Source: Planctomycetota bacterium
Lineage (GTDB): Bacteria > Planctomycetota > Planctomycetia > Planctomycetales > Planctomycetaceae
DNA: 21,671 bases
NCBI GenBank assembly: GCA_024278285.1
Contig: JAJRTM010000111.1
Location: 1 to 21,671, forward strand
Reading direction: 5' to 3'
Position 1 is the stretch's first letter. Each line of letters begins with the position of its first letter. Shown one piece after another: positions 15,408 to 21,671 of the stretch. Both the position numbers and the translations under genes were made by a program. The notes under the pieces were generated by a model. The model was not told the DNA's origin and did not search any database. It saw nothing but the letters and a program-made list of their open reading frames with translations.

Positions 15408-17270
15408 ATGTACCGTAATCATCTATTCCTGTTCGTAGCCATTGTAGGCATTATTATCGCTGCATCAGGAAGTGAAGTTCTCGCTGAATCTAATTTGGTC
15501 GCGATTAAGAAATCGGAAAGTGAAATCCTGGCTGATCTCGAATTTCTTGCATCAGATGAAAGGGCAGGGCGGGATACCGGTTCCCCTGAAATTCTGGAAG
15601 CAGCCGAGTTTATTCATCATCACTTTGAAAAAGCTGGGCTGAAATCTCCTGAAGGGATGCCTAAAGGATACCAGAAGTTTACGATTGCGGGGCGAGCTAA
15701 ACAGGGCAAGAATATTGCTCTGGCTGCAACGATACAAGGCAAAAAAGATGACTGGGTAATCAATCATGATTTTCGTGTTTGTTCATTTGGCGGAAAAGGA
15801 ATAATTGCAGGCGAGATTGTCTTTTGTGGTTACGGCATCGACGATGCAGAAAATGATTTCGACGAGTTTGCGAATATCGATTTGAAAGGAAAGATCGCAT
15901 TGATCATCCGCAGAGTTCCCCGGCAAGATGTCTTGGGCAGCCTTTATATGAGTAAGTCGGGTAAGATTGATACTCAACGGGCGGCGCTGCGGGCGAAACT
16001 CAAAAATGCACAGAAACATGGCGCGACTGCGGTTATTTTAGTCAACGACATTGTTTCGACCAAAGGAAAAAAAGATAAAATAATTCCATTCGGATACGGC
16101 GGAAACGCTGCCGGAAAAGTGATCCCGGTTTTTCACATCACACAAAAAAAGGCTGATCAATTACTGATAGCTGGTCTCGGGAAAACAGTGGCGGAACTGG
16201 AAGTTGCGATTGATGAAAAATTACAGCCACAAAGCCAACTCCTCAGCGAGGTTCAAATTGAAGGCAATGCAGATCTCATTTCCAATTCAGTTGAGGGATT
16301 GAATGTGATCGGAATTCTCGAACCGCAAGAAGTGAAGGAAGGAACAGGAAACATCGAAACGATTGTCGTCGGTGCCCATTACGACCATGTTGGCTGGGGC
16401 GGACAAGGTTCGCTCGCGCCGGGAACAAAAGCGATTCATAATGGGGCGGATGACAACGCTTCAGGGACCACCGCGCTTTTGGAACTGGTTCGTCGGATCT
16501 CATCGCGTGACGAAAAGTTTTCAAGGCGAATCATTTTCATAGCATTCTCAGCCGAAGAAAAAGGATTGCTCGGCTCGAAACATTATGTGAAACATCCAGT
16601 CGTTCCGCTACTTAATACGATTGCTATGATCAACCTGGATATGGTTGGGCGTCTCGCAGATGAAAAACTGACCGTTTTTGGCCTGGGCTCATCAAGTGTC
16701 TGGAGTAAAATACTTGATGAAGCAGAGCAAGCGACCGAACTGAATTTCTTCCGCGAGAATAAAGCGTTCGGCCCGAGTGACCATTCTTCCTTTTATGCAA
16801 AGCAGATTCCCGTTCTTCATCTGTTTACCGGATTGCACGAAGACTATCATCGACCAACCGATGATATCGAGGATGTGAATATTCAGGGAATCCGCAGAAC
16901 CGTCGATGTGCTTGAACATCTTGTTCTCGAACTGGCTCGTGCAGAAACACGCCCCGATTACATCGAAAATAAAAAATGGATCAGCGTCGGAAGGCACGCT
17001 GGCGGACGATCACGTATCGGTTTGATTCCCGATTTGAATTATTCCGCAGAAGGTTTTGCAATATTATCAATTGAACAAAACAGCCCGGCTCATCACGCCA
17101 GGTTGATCGCTGGAGATGTCATTTTGAAAGTGAATCAAACAGAGGTGATTTCGCGAAAAGATTTCTGGAAAGTAATCGATTCACTCAAACCAAAAACAAA
17201 AGTTACTGTCACTTTTCGTCGCGGAGAAGAAGTGGACGATACAGAAGTCGAACTGGGAAACCCTCGGTAG
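15408..17270 (+). CDS. secreted M28 zinc peptidase with PA and PDZ domains
   Basis: This is a 620-residue exported aminopeptidase-type enzyme. Domains in order: signal peptide (about 1-29, ending EVLAES), an N-terminal segment (LADLEFLASDERAGRDTGSP), an inserted PA domain (about 100-245), the M28 catalytic core (about 290-510) and a C-terminal PDZ domain (about 530-615, IEQNSPAHHARLIAGDVILK). The two-zinc site is complete: His324 and Asp326 (GAHYDHVG), Asp348 (GADDNASG), the catalytic Glu383 and ligand Glu384 (AEEKG), Asp411 (NLDMVG) and His481 (DYHRPTDD). M28 enzymes usually remove N-terminal residues from peptides. The PA and PDZ domains may bind substrate or partners. The gene stands alone between repeat copy 2 and the REP doublet at 17281, and converges on rbsC. 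Confidence 0.92.
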   Translation: MYRNHLFLFVAIVGIIIAASGSEVLAESNLVAIKKSESEILADLEFLASDERAGRDTGSPEILEAAEFIHHHFEKAGLKSPEGMPKGYQKFTIAGRAKQGKNIALAATIQGKKDDWVINHDFRVCSFGGKGIIAGEIVFCGYGIDDAENDFDEFANIDLKGKIALIIRRVPRQDVLGSLYMSKSGKIDTQRAALRAKLKNAQKHGATAVILVNDIVSTKGKKDKIIPFGYGGNAAGKVIPVFHITQKKADQLLIAGLGKTVAELEVAIDEKLQPQSQLLSEVQIEGNADLISNSVEGLNVIGILEPQEVKEGTGNIETIVVGAHYDHVGWGGQGSLAPGTKAIHNGADDNASGTTALLELVRRISSRDEKFSRRIIFIAFSAEEKGLLGSKHYVKHPVVPLLNTIAMINLDMVGRLADEKLTVFGLGSSSVWSKILDEAEQATELNFFRENKAFGPSDHSSFYAKQIPVLHLFTGLHEDYHRPTDDIEDVNIQGIRRTVDVLEHLVLELARAETRPDYIENKKWISVGRHAGGRSRIGLIPDLNYSAEGFAILSIEQNSPAHHARLIAGDVILKVNQTEVISRKDFWKVIDSLKPKTKVTVTFRRGEEVDDTEVELGNPR

Positions 17271-17280
17271 ATACAACTGG

Positions 17281-17382
17281 GTAGGGTGTGCTGTGCACAA
17301 CAATGGTGTCCACGTTTTACTGGAAATATAGCCATTGTAGCACTCATCATCCTGCAATTGTGGTACGCACAGCGTACCCTGC
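17281..17382. repeat. REP-like hairpin doublet, copy B (inverted relative to copy A)
   Basis: This 102 bp element is the reverse complement of the 1259-1359 element at both ends. The GGTACGC-ACA-GCGTACC hairpin (17362-17378) is perfect; the TGTGC-TGT-GCACA hairpin (17287-17299) has a shortened stem. The middle is diverged. It fills the 143 bp convergent gap between the M28 gene and rbsC, where it could act on the 3' ends of both transcripts. Confidence 0.8.
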
Positions 17383-17413
17383 GACTTCTGCACAGCATTT
17401 CTTTGATAAGGTA

Positions 17414-18418
17414 CTATCGCCTGTTCTTCCCCCATCGTTGGCGCATCGCATCGAGCAAGACTGCGATGATGATGACGCTGCCGGTGATGACTCGTTTGGT
17501 TGGATCGGAAGCACCAATTTGTGCCAGGCCGGTTTGCAGTACCGCGATGATCAGCACGCCGAAAAATGTGTTGATCACTGATCCTCTGCCTCCCATCAGG
17601 CTCGTTCCGCCGATCACGCAGGCGGCAATTGCAGCCAGTTCCAATCCGATTGCTGCATTCGGGTCTGCTGTTGATAGCCGAGAGGTTTGCATGATTCCCG
17701 CCAAACCGCACATCACGCCGCTTATTGCAAATACTGTAATCGAATACGGAGCCGACTTAATTCCGGACATCCGAACTGCTTCCGCGTTCGTTCCTATTGC
17801 AATGCAGTATCGTCCGAACAACGTGCGGCCGAGAACGAACTGACCGGCTATAACCACGATAATGGCAATTAGAAATGAAGGGGAAAGAAACATTCCCTGA
17901 ATCGGTGTTCCGATCCATTCCACTGATGAGCCGATATATTTTGTTTGCGAACCGGTGATCAAATAAGCCACACCTCGGGCAATTTCCAGCATTCCAAGCG
18001 TAACAATGAAAGATGGAATTCCCGCTTTGACACTGATCACTCCGTTAAGGAAGCCGCAAAGTCCACACGCAAATAAACAACACGGAATCGCCAACGCCAG
18101 CGACCATCCATGATCAGCCATCAGCACTCCCAGCAATGCAGATGAAATCGCGAGCATCGACCCGACCGATAAATCGATCCCTCCAATAATTAACACGAAT
18201 GTCATGCCAACTGCAATAACAGTTAAATCCGGAATCGAATTTGCAATTGAAGTCAGCGTCGTCATGCTCAAAAAGTTTTTACTCATCAGGCTGAAAATAA
18301 AAACCAACCCCAGCAGAACGCTCACCATGCCCGCGTATTGAAGTAGCGAAGAAGCGACTTTCGAACTGCGCGAACGTTCCTGCGATTTAATTCTATTTGT
18401 TGAATCGTTACGACTCAT
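17414..18418 (-). CDS. rbsC: ribose-type ABC transporter permease
   Basis: This is a 334-residue inner-membrane permease of the BPD_transp_2 (RbsC/XylH/AraH) family, which forms the sugar channel. About eight to ten hydrophobic helices follow a basic, cytoplasmic N-terminal tail (residues 1-25). Family motifs are LIIGGIDLSVGS in the conserved central helix, EAVRMSGIKSAPY in the loop that contacts the ATPase, and VIGGTSLMGGRGS near the end. Length is typical. The start ATG (18416-18418) is 4 bp after the rbsA stop and has an AGAGGA site (18427-18432) inside the end of rbsA, so it is translationally coupled. It is the last gene of the operon. The exact sugar is not proven; the ribokinase nearby favours ribose or a similar pentose or nucleoside-derived sugar. 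Confidence 0.92.
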   Translation of the reverse strand: MSRNDSTNRIKSQERSRSSKVASSLLQYAGMVSVLLGLVFIFSLMSKNFLSMTTLTSIANSIPDLTVIAVGMTFVLIIGGIDLSVGSMLAISSALLGVLMADHGWSLALAIPCCLFACGLCGFLNGVISVKAGIPSFIVTLGMLEIARGVAYLITGSQTKYIGSSVEWIGTPIQGMFLSPSFLIAIIVVIAGQFVLGRTLFGRYCIAIGTNAEAVRMSGIKSAPYSITVFAISGVMCGLAGIMQTSRLSTADPNAAIGLELAAIAACVIGGTSLMGGRGSVINTFFGVLIIAVLQTGLAQIGASDPTKRVITGSVIIIAVLLDAMRQRWGKNRR

Positions 18419-18422
18419 AAAT

Positions 18423-19985
18423 TTATTCCTCTGAAGGATCGATGTATCCAGAAAACGCCGCTTGCATGATTAAGTCTGTTGACCATGCTTCTCTTGAAAA
18501 AGTGGCTACCAGTTTCCCGGCTGACATCACACCTATTCGATCACACGTTTCAAAAAGTTCATCCAGATCGCTGCTGATAATCACAATTCCTTTTCCCTGA
18601 TTAGTCAACGTGGTAAAAATGCGATGGATTTTCTCACGGGCCGCTACATCAATACCACGTGTCGGTTCATCGAACAGATAAACGTCTGCCCCAGCCAGCA
18701 ACCACTTGGCAACAACAACCTTCTGTTGATTTCCGCCGCTGAGTGTTTCAACATTTTGCTCGATGTCGTTACAGCGAAGATCCAGTTTCTGCCGCATTCG
18801 CGTTGTGTCGGTTCGCTCTTCAGTTTGATTGATAATTCCTGCCGCATTGGTATAGGCGTTCAAATTACAAAGCGAACTGTTGACACGAATCGATTGTGAT
18901 AGCAGCAAGCCAGATTTCTTCCGGTCTTCTGTTACCATCGCGATTCCGTGACGAACGGCATGGTGAGGATGTTTGAATCGAAACGGACCTCTGTTATTAT
19001 TGAGAAACAGCTCCCCACTTTCCGCATGATCTGCTCCAAAAATTGCTCGTAATAATTCAGTTCGCCCCGATCCAACCAATCCTGCGATACCGAAACATTC
19101 CCCGGATCGAACCGAAAAAGAAATATTTTTTACAAGGGGGCCGCAGTGAAGTGATTCTACCCGTAACGCAATTCCGTTCTGTTTTGCTTGGTTCTCTGTC
19201 TGGTTGTTTACATCAAGATGTTTCTTCTTGATGGCAGGTTTCGTTTCACGTTCTTCGCCTGTCATCAATGAAACCATTTCATCTGTCGATAAGTCATCAA
19301 CAGCGAATGTTCCTACATGACAGCCGTCCCTCAAAATTGTTGTACGATTTGCGATTCGTTTGATTTCATCGAGTCGATGTGAAACATAAATAATCCCTGC
19401 ACCTTGTTGACGCAGTTCTGCTAACCACTCGAATAGCTGTTCTGATTCCTTCCCGCTCAACGCTGCGGTTGGTTCATCCAGAATGAGAACTTTACATTCC
19501 CGATTCAGCGAAGTCGCAATTTCTATCATCTGCTGTTGACCAATTCCGAGCGAACCGGTTTCACGATCAACATCAAGATCATCCATTCCAAAACGAAGCA
19601 GGACATTTCGTGCTTGTTCTCGAAGTTGCTTGCGCGCAATTACTCCAAATCGTAAAGGCAATTGCGTCAGGAATAAATTCTCTGCGATCGATAACGTCGG
19701 GATCAAATTCAGTTCCTGTTGAACGATTTGTATTCCACGAGCTTCTGCCTGTTGTTTATCGCTTGGGGAATACACAGTATCATCACAAAACATTTCTCCC
19801 GCTGTCGCAGGCGTTAGCCCGGCGATGATTTTACAAAGCGTACTTTTTCCCGCCCCGTTAGCCCCCAAAAGTGCATGAATTTCCCCCGCTCGTAATTCAA
19901 AATCAACATGATTCAAAACACGAACCGCATAATCCTTTGAGATCCCTTTCAATGATAAGCAAATCGGGGCAGGGGAGAGATTCAT
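18423..19985 (-). CDS. rbsA: ribose-type ABC transporter ATP-binding protein (two domains)
   Basis: This is a 520-residue cytoplasmic ATPase with two fused nucleotide-binding domains, as in RbsA/MglA/XylG. Domain 1 has Walker A GANGAGKST (41-49), signature LGIGQQQMIEIA and Walker B VLILDEPTAAL. Domain 2 (from about residue 270) has the degenerate Walker A GLVGSGRTE usual in this family, signature LSGGNQQKVVVAKWL and Walker B VYLFDEPTRGID. It powers sugar import through the RbsC pore. Its ATG overlaps the TGA of rbsB by 4 bp (ATGA), and rbsC follows after 4 bp, showing one operon. Nothing appears truncated. Confidence 0.94.
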   Translation of the reverse strand: MNLSPAPICLSLKGISKDYAVRVLNHVDFELRAGEIHALLGANGAGKSTLCKIIAGLTPATAGEMFCDDTVYSPSDKQQAEARGIQIVQQELNLIPTLSIAENLFLTQLPLRFGVIARKQLREQARNVLLRFGMDDLDVDRETGSLGIGQQQMIEIATSLNRECKVLILDEPTAALSGKESEQLFEWLAELRQQGAGIIYVSHRLDEIKRIANRTTILRDGCHVGTFAVDDLSTDEMVSLMTGEERETKPAIKKKHLDVNNQTENQAKQNGIALRVESLHCGPLVKNISFSVRSGECFGIAGLVGSGRTELLRAIFGADHAESGELFLNNNRGPFRFKHPHHAVRHGIAMVTEDRKKSGLLLSQSIRVNSSLCNLNAYTNAAGIINQTEERTDTTRMRQKLDLRCNDIEQNVETLSGGNQQKVVVAKWLLAGADVYLFDEPTRGIDVAAREKIHRIFTTLTNQGKGIVIISSDLDELFETCDRIGVMSAGKLVATFSREAWSTDLIMQAAFSGYIDPSEE

Positions 19986-20947
19986 TTCAGGTTCTCCGCC
20001 GTGATTAAATCAACTGGTGTTTCCCGGTCTTCAATTTTCGCTTCAGAATCTTTGATCAATTTCAACGCGTATTCTATTCCGAAAACAGCCAGCGCATCGC
20101 CATGCTGATCTGCTGTTGCCAGTATTCTTTCCTCTTTAATGGCCTGTTGCACGGCTGGGATATTATCGAAACCAACCACTTTTACCTTACCTGTTCGCCC
20201 CACTGTTTTGATGGCTGAGATCGCTCCCAACGCCATGCTGTCGTTGGCTGCAAGGACCGCTTTGATTTCTGGATGTTCGCTCAACATCGAAACTGTAATC
20301 GTATTCGCCTTATTCATTTCCCATTGAGCCGATTGGCTCTCCACAATATTTATTTTAGCCGCCCGCATCGCTTCTTCAAAACCGAGTCGGCGCTGTGTCC
20401 CATTGAACGATGTTCGTATTCCTTCCAGAATCAAGACCGCATCCCCCGGCTTTAGTTTACTCGCCAGATATTCGCCCACTTTCTTTGCTCCCTTTTTGTT
20501 ATCCGGGCCGACAAAAGGAATCGAGATATTTTCCTTCTTAAGAATTTCGCGGTCCAGTCGATTGTCGATGTTGATCACGATTACGCCTTTATCTCGTGCA
20601 CGTCGAAGCACCGGCACCAATGCTTTTGAATCAGCCGGGGCGATCACAATTGCATCCACACCGCTGGCGACCATCTCTTCTACGAGCGCCACCTGCCGAC
20701 TCAAATCGACTTCGTCTTTTATTCCGTTGACAACCAATTCGTATTCATCCGCATGTTCTGCCTGATGTTTCTTCGCGCCATTCGCCATCGATGAAAAGAA
20801 ATCATTTGCCAGCGATTTCATGATCAGCGCAATACGTGGCTTATCGTTTTCCGAATTATTGCCACCTTCATTTGTTGCCGATTCCTGCGAACCGCAACCG
20901 ATCAGTGTTAAAAGTAAAATGGAAAATAGTATCGTTCGAGTTCTCAT
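19982..20947 (-). CDS. rbsB: ribose-type ABC transporter substrate-binding lipoprotein
   Basis: This is a 321-residue sugar-binding protein of the Peripla_BP_4 (RbsB-like) family. The N-terminus has a lipoprotein signal with lipobox LIGC (Cys18), so it is membrane-anchored rather than free as in E. coli. A short Ser/Asn/Glu linker (19-36) leads into the two-lobed fold starting RIALIMKSLANDFFSSMANG. Family features include VEEMVASGVDAIVIAPAD, VINIDNRLD, FVGPDNKKGAKKVGEYLA, VLAANDSMALGAISAIKTVG and VVGFDNIPAVQQAI. It captures the sugar and delivers it to RbsC. A GAAGG site (20954-20958) precedes the ATG. The 180 bp gap upstream (20948-21127) shows a short repeat but no clear promoter; the operon may start here or at the kinase. 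Confidence 0.92.
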   Translation of the reverse strand: MRTRTILFSILLLTLIGCGSQESATNEGGNNSENDKPRIALIMKSLANDFFSSMANGAKKHQAEHADEYELVVNGIKDEVDLSRQVALVEEMVASGVDAIVIAPADSKALVPVLRRARDKGVIVINIDNRLDREILKKENISIPFVGPDNKKGAKKVGEYLASKLKPGDAVLILEGIRTSFNGTQRRLGFEEAMRAAKINIVESQSAQWEMNKANTITVSMLSEHPEIKAVLAANDSMALGAISAIKTVGRTGKVKVVGFDNIPAVQQAIKEERILATADQHGDALAVFGIEYALKLIKDSEAKIEDRETPVDLITAENLK

Positions 20948-21088
20948 CTTTTTCCTTCGCTGGTTAATTAAAATCTGTAGGGTGCGTCCAATAATGAAAA
21001 AGAGTCAAAGTAGATATCATTCAGCAATGGATTCACCTGCTTCAGATCAATGAGTCTGGAACCACATTCATCAGACTGGAAAGTCTAA

Positions 21089-21138
21089 CCTACTTTTTTC
21101 TATTGCCTACGACTTAACGCCTAACGCCTATTTTCCTG
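21089..21138. repeat. copy of the TAACGCCTA repeat overlapping the ribokinase stop codon
   Basis: This 50 bp block aligns with 11039-11081 from CCTACTTTTT through GCCTAC and TAACGCCTA to TTTCCTG. Here it runs into the end of the kinase gene, and the TAG stop (21128-21130, minus strand) and the last two to three codons lie inside the repeat-like sequence. Confidence 0.6.
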
Positions 21139-21671
21139 GCTGATTCATAAATAGCTTCACTTCATTTCGAGTTGGCATTCCTGGTTGAGCCCCGGCTTTT
21201 GAGGCTGCCAATGCCCCTGCTGCGCAGGCAAATCGAGCTGCATTCACAAGCGAATCTTGCTCGATCCAGCGAACCGCAACCGCTCCCGCAAACGCATCGC
21301 CAGCTGCGGTGGAATCGACCGTTTCAACAGGGCAGGGCGGGATTACCGTCACTTGCGAACCCTCACATAAAACAGCCCCTTGTTTTCCCAAGGTGATAAT
21401 CGCGTTTTTCGCCCCCCGTTCAACCAACTCACGGCTCGCAGTTTTTGCTTCTGTCATTGTCTCTACCGACCAGCCAAGTAATAAACTCGCTTCGGATTGA
21501 TTCGGGCAAATCAAATCAACATCAAAAAAACGACCAGGAACAATTTTCGGAGCAGGGGCTGGGTCGAGAATAATTCGTACGCCAGCCTGTCGAGCAATTT
21601 GAGACGCATACAAAACGGTCTCCACAGGAATTTCCAACTGAACCAGAAGCAGGTCACTTTGTTGAATAATC
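21128..21671 (-). CDS. rbsK: ribokinase, PfkB family (5' end outside the window)
   Basis: This is the C-terminal 180 residues of a PfkB-family sugar kinase. In-frame coding continues to the window edge (IIQQSDLLLVQLEIPVETVL), so the gene's start lies beyond 21671; the TTG at 21637 is internal. Ribokinase phosphorylates ribose on the 5-hydroxyl using ATP in the cytoplasm. Family features are LDPAPAP, VDLICPNQSEASLLLG, AIITLGKQGAVL and the PfkB signature VDSTAAGDAFAGAVA, which carries the anion hole and the catalytic Asp (in GDAF). The substrate-deciding N-terminal half is missing, so another sugar is possible, but the adjacent rbs-type transporter on the same strand supports ribose. It is 180 bp upstream of rbsB. 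The last codons overlap a dispersed repeat. Confidence 0.88.
   Translation of the reverse strand, partial: IIQQSDLLLVQLEIPVETVLYASQIARQAGVRIILDPAPAPKIVPGRFFDVDLICPNQSEASLLLGWSVETMTEAKTASRELVERGAKNAIITLGKQGAVLCEGSQVTVIPPCPVETVDSTAAGDAFAGAVAVRWIEQDSLVNAARFACAAGALAASKAGAQPGMPTRNEVKLFMNQPGK

Noticed and set aside
17181..17711. 176-codon open frame on the minus strand
   Set aside because: It overlaps rbsC in another frame, crosses the REP doublet and has no recognisable domain.
17286..17843. 185-codon open frame on the plus strand
   Set aside because: It is antisense to rbsC and starts in the hairpin repeat. rbsC is a clear family match, so this is a shadow.
20982..21002. GTAGGGTGCG stretch as a fourth copy of the hairpin doublet
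   Set aside because: Only about ten bases match the end of the element and no hairpin partner is present, so chance cannot be excluded.

Overview
The window looks like chromosomal DNA from a planctomycete, probably Planctomycetaceae or a relative. This is inferred from the gene types and the intergenic DNA, not from a marker gene. The clues are moderate GC, exported proteins of kinds common in that phylum (a YdjC-like deacetylase with a signal peptide, a PQQ/BamB-like propeller protein, a DUF11-like membrane protein, an M28 peptidase with PA and PDZ domains), loosely packed genes on both strands, and spacers crowded with dispersed hairpin repeats. I see no tRNA, rRNA, CRISPR array, phage gene or transposase.

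Layout. Bases 1-2107 hold a possible 3' gene tail, an exported YdjC/ChbG-like deacetylase (+) and a SAM methyltransferase (-). Bases 2278-5650 hold RNase R (+), with an odd start region, and an exported LolA-like protein of unknown role (+). Bases 5651-7542 are repeat-rich spacer followed by a PQQ-like beta-propeller protein (-). Bases 7734-10407 hold a 383 bp dispersed repeat, a RidA-family protein with a clear intrinsic terminator, and a single-pass DUF11-like membrane protein. Bases 10583-11081 are a nested set of hairpin and inverted repeats. Bases 11132-14904 hold queG (epoxyqueuosine reductase), broken by a one-base frameshift, then a GT2 glycosyltransferase tightly followed by a BshC-like protein split by an in-frame TAA. 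Bases 14947-17270 hold the second copy of the dispersed repeat and the M28 peptidase. Bases 17281-21671 hold another hairpin repeat and, on the minus strand, a sugar import module in the order ribokinase (cut by the window edge), binding lipoprotein, ATPase, permease.

How the genes work together. The ribose-type module is the only clear pathway: a lipoprotein binds a sugar outside, RbsC/RbsA import it and the kinase phosphorylates it. rbsB-rbsA-rbsC are translationally coupled (4 bp overlap, then a 4 bp gap). The glycosyltransferase and the BshC-like protein are probably co-transcribed. The other genes look like independent units: tRNA modification (QueG), RNA decay (RNase R), reactive-enamine clean-up (RidA) and envelope or secreted functions.

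The most unusual content is intergenic. Two long direct repeats lie upstream of ridA and of the M28 gene. One copy carries a 64 bp MITE-like insertion with 16 bp terminal inverted repeats and a CTAA target duplication, and the other copy keeps the empty site. At least three families of REP-like hairpin doublets occur, two of which share TGT/ACA triloops. Two point lesions (queG and the BshC-like gene) lie within 2.4 kb of each other, so they are either real gene decay or sequence errors. I found no convincing new defence or metabolic system.
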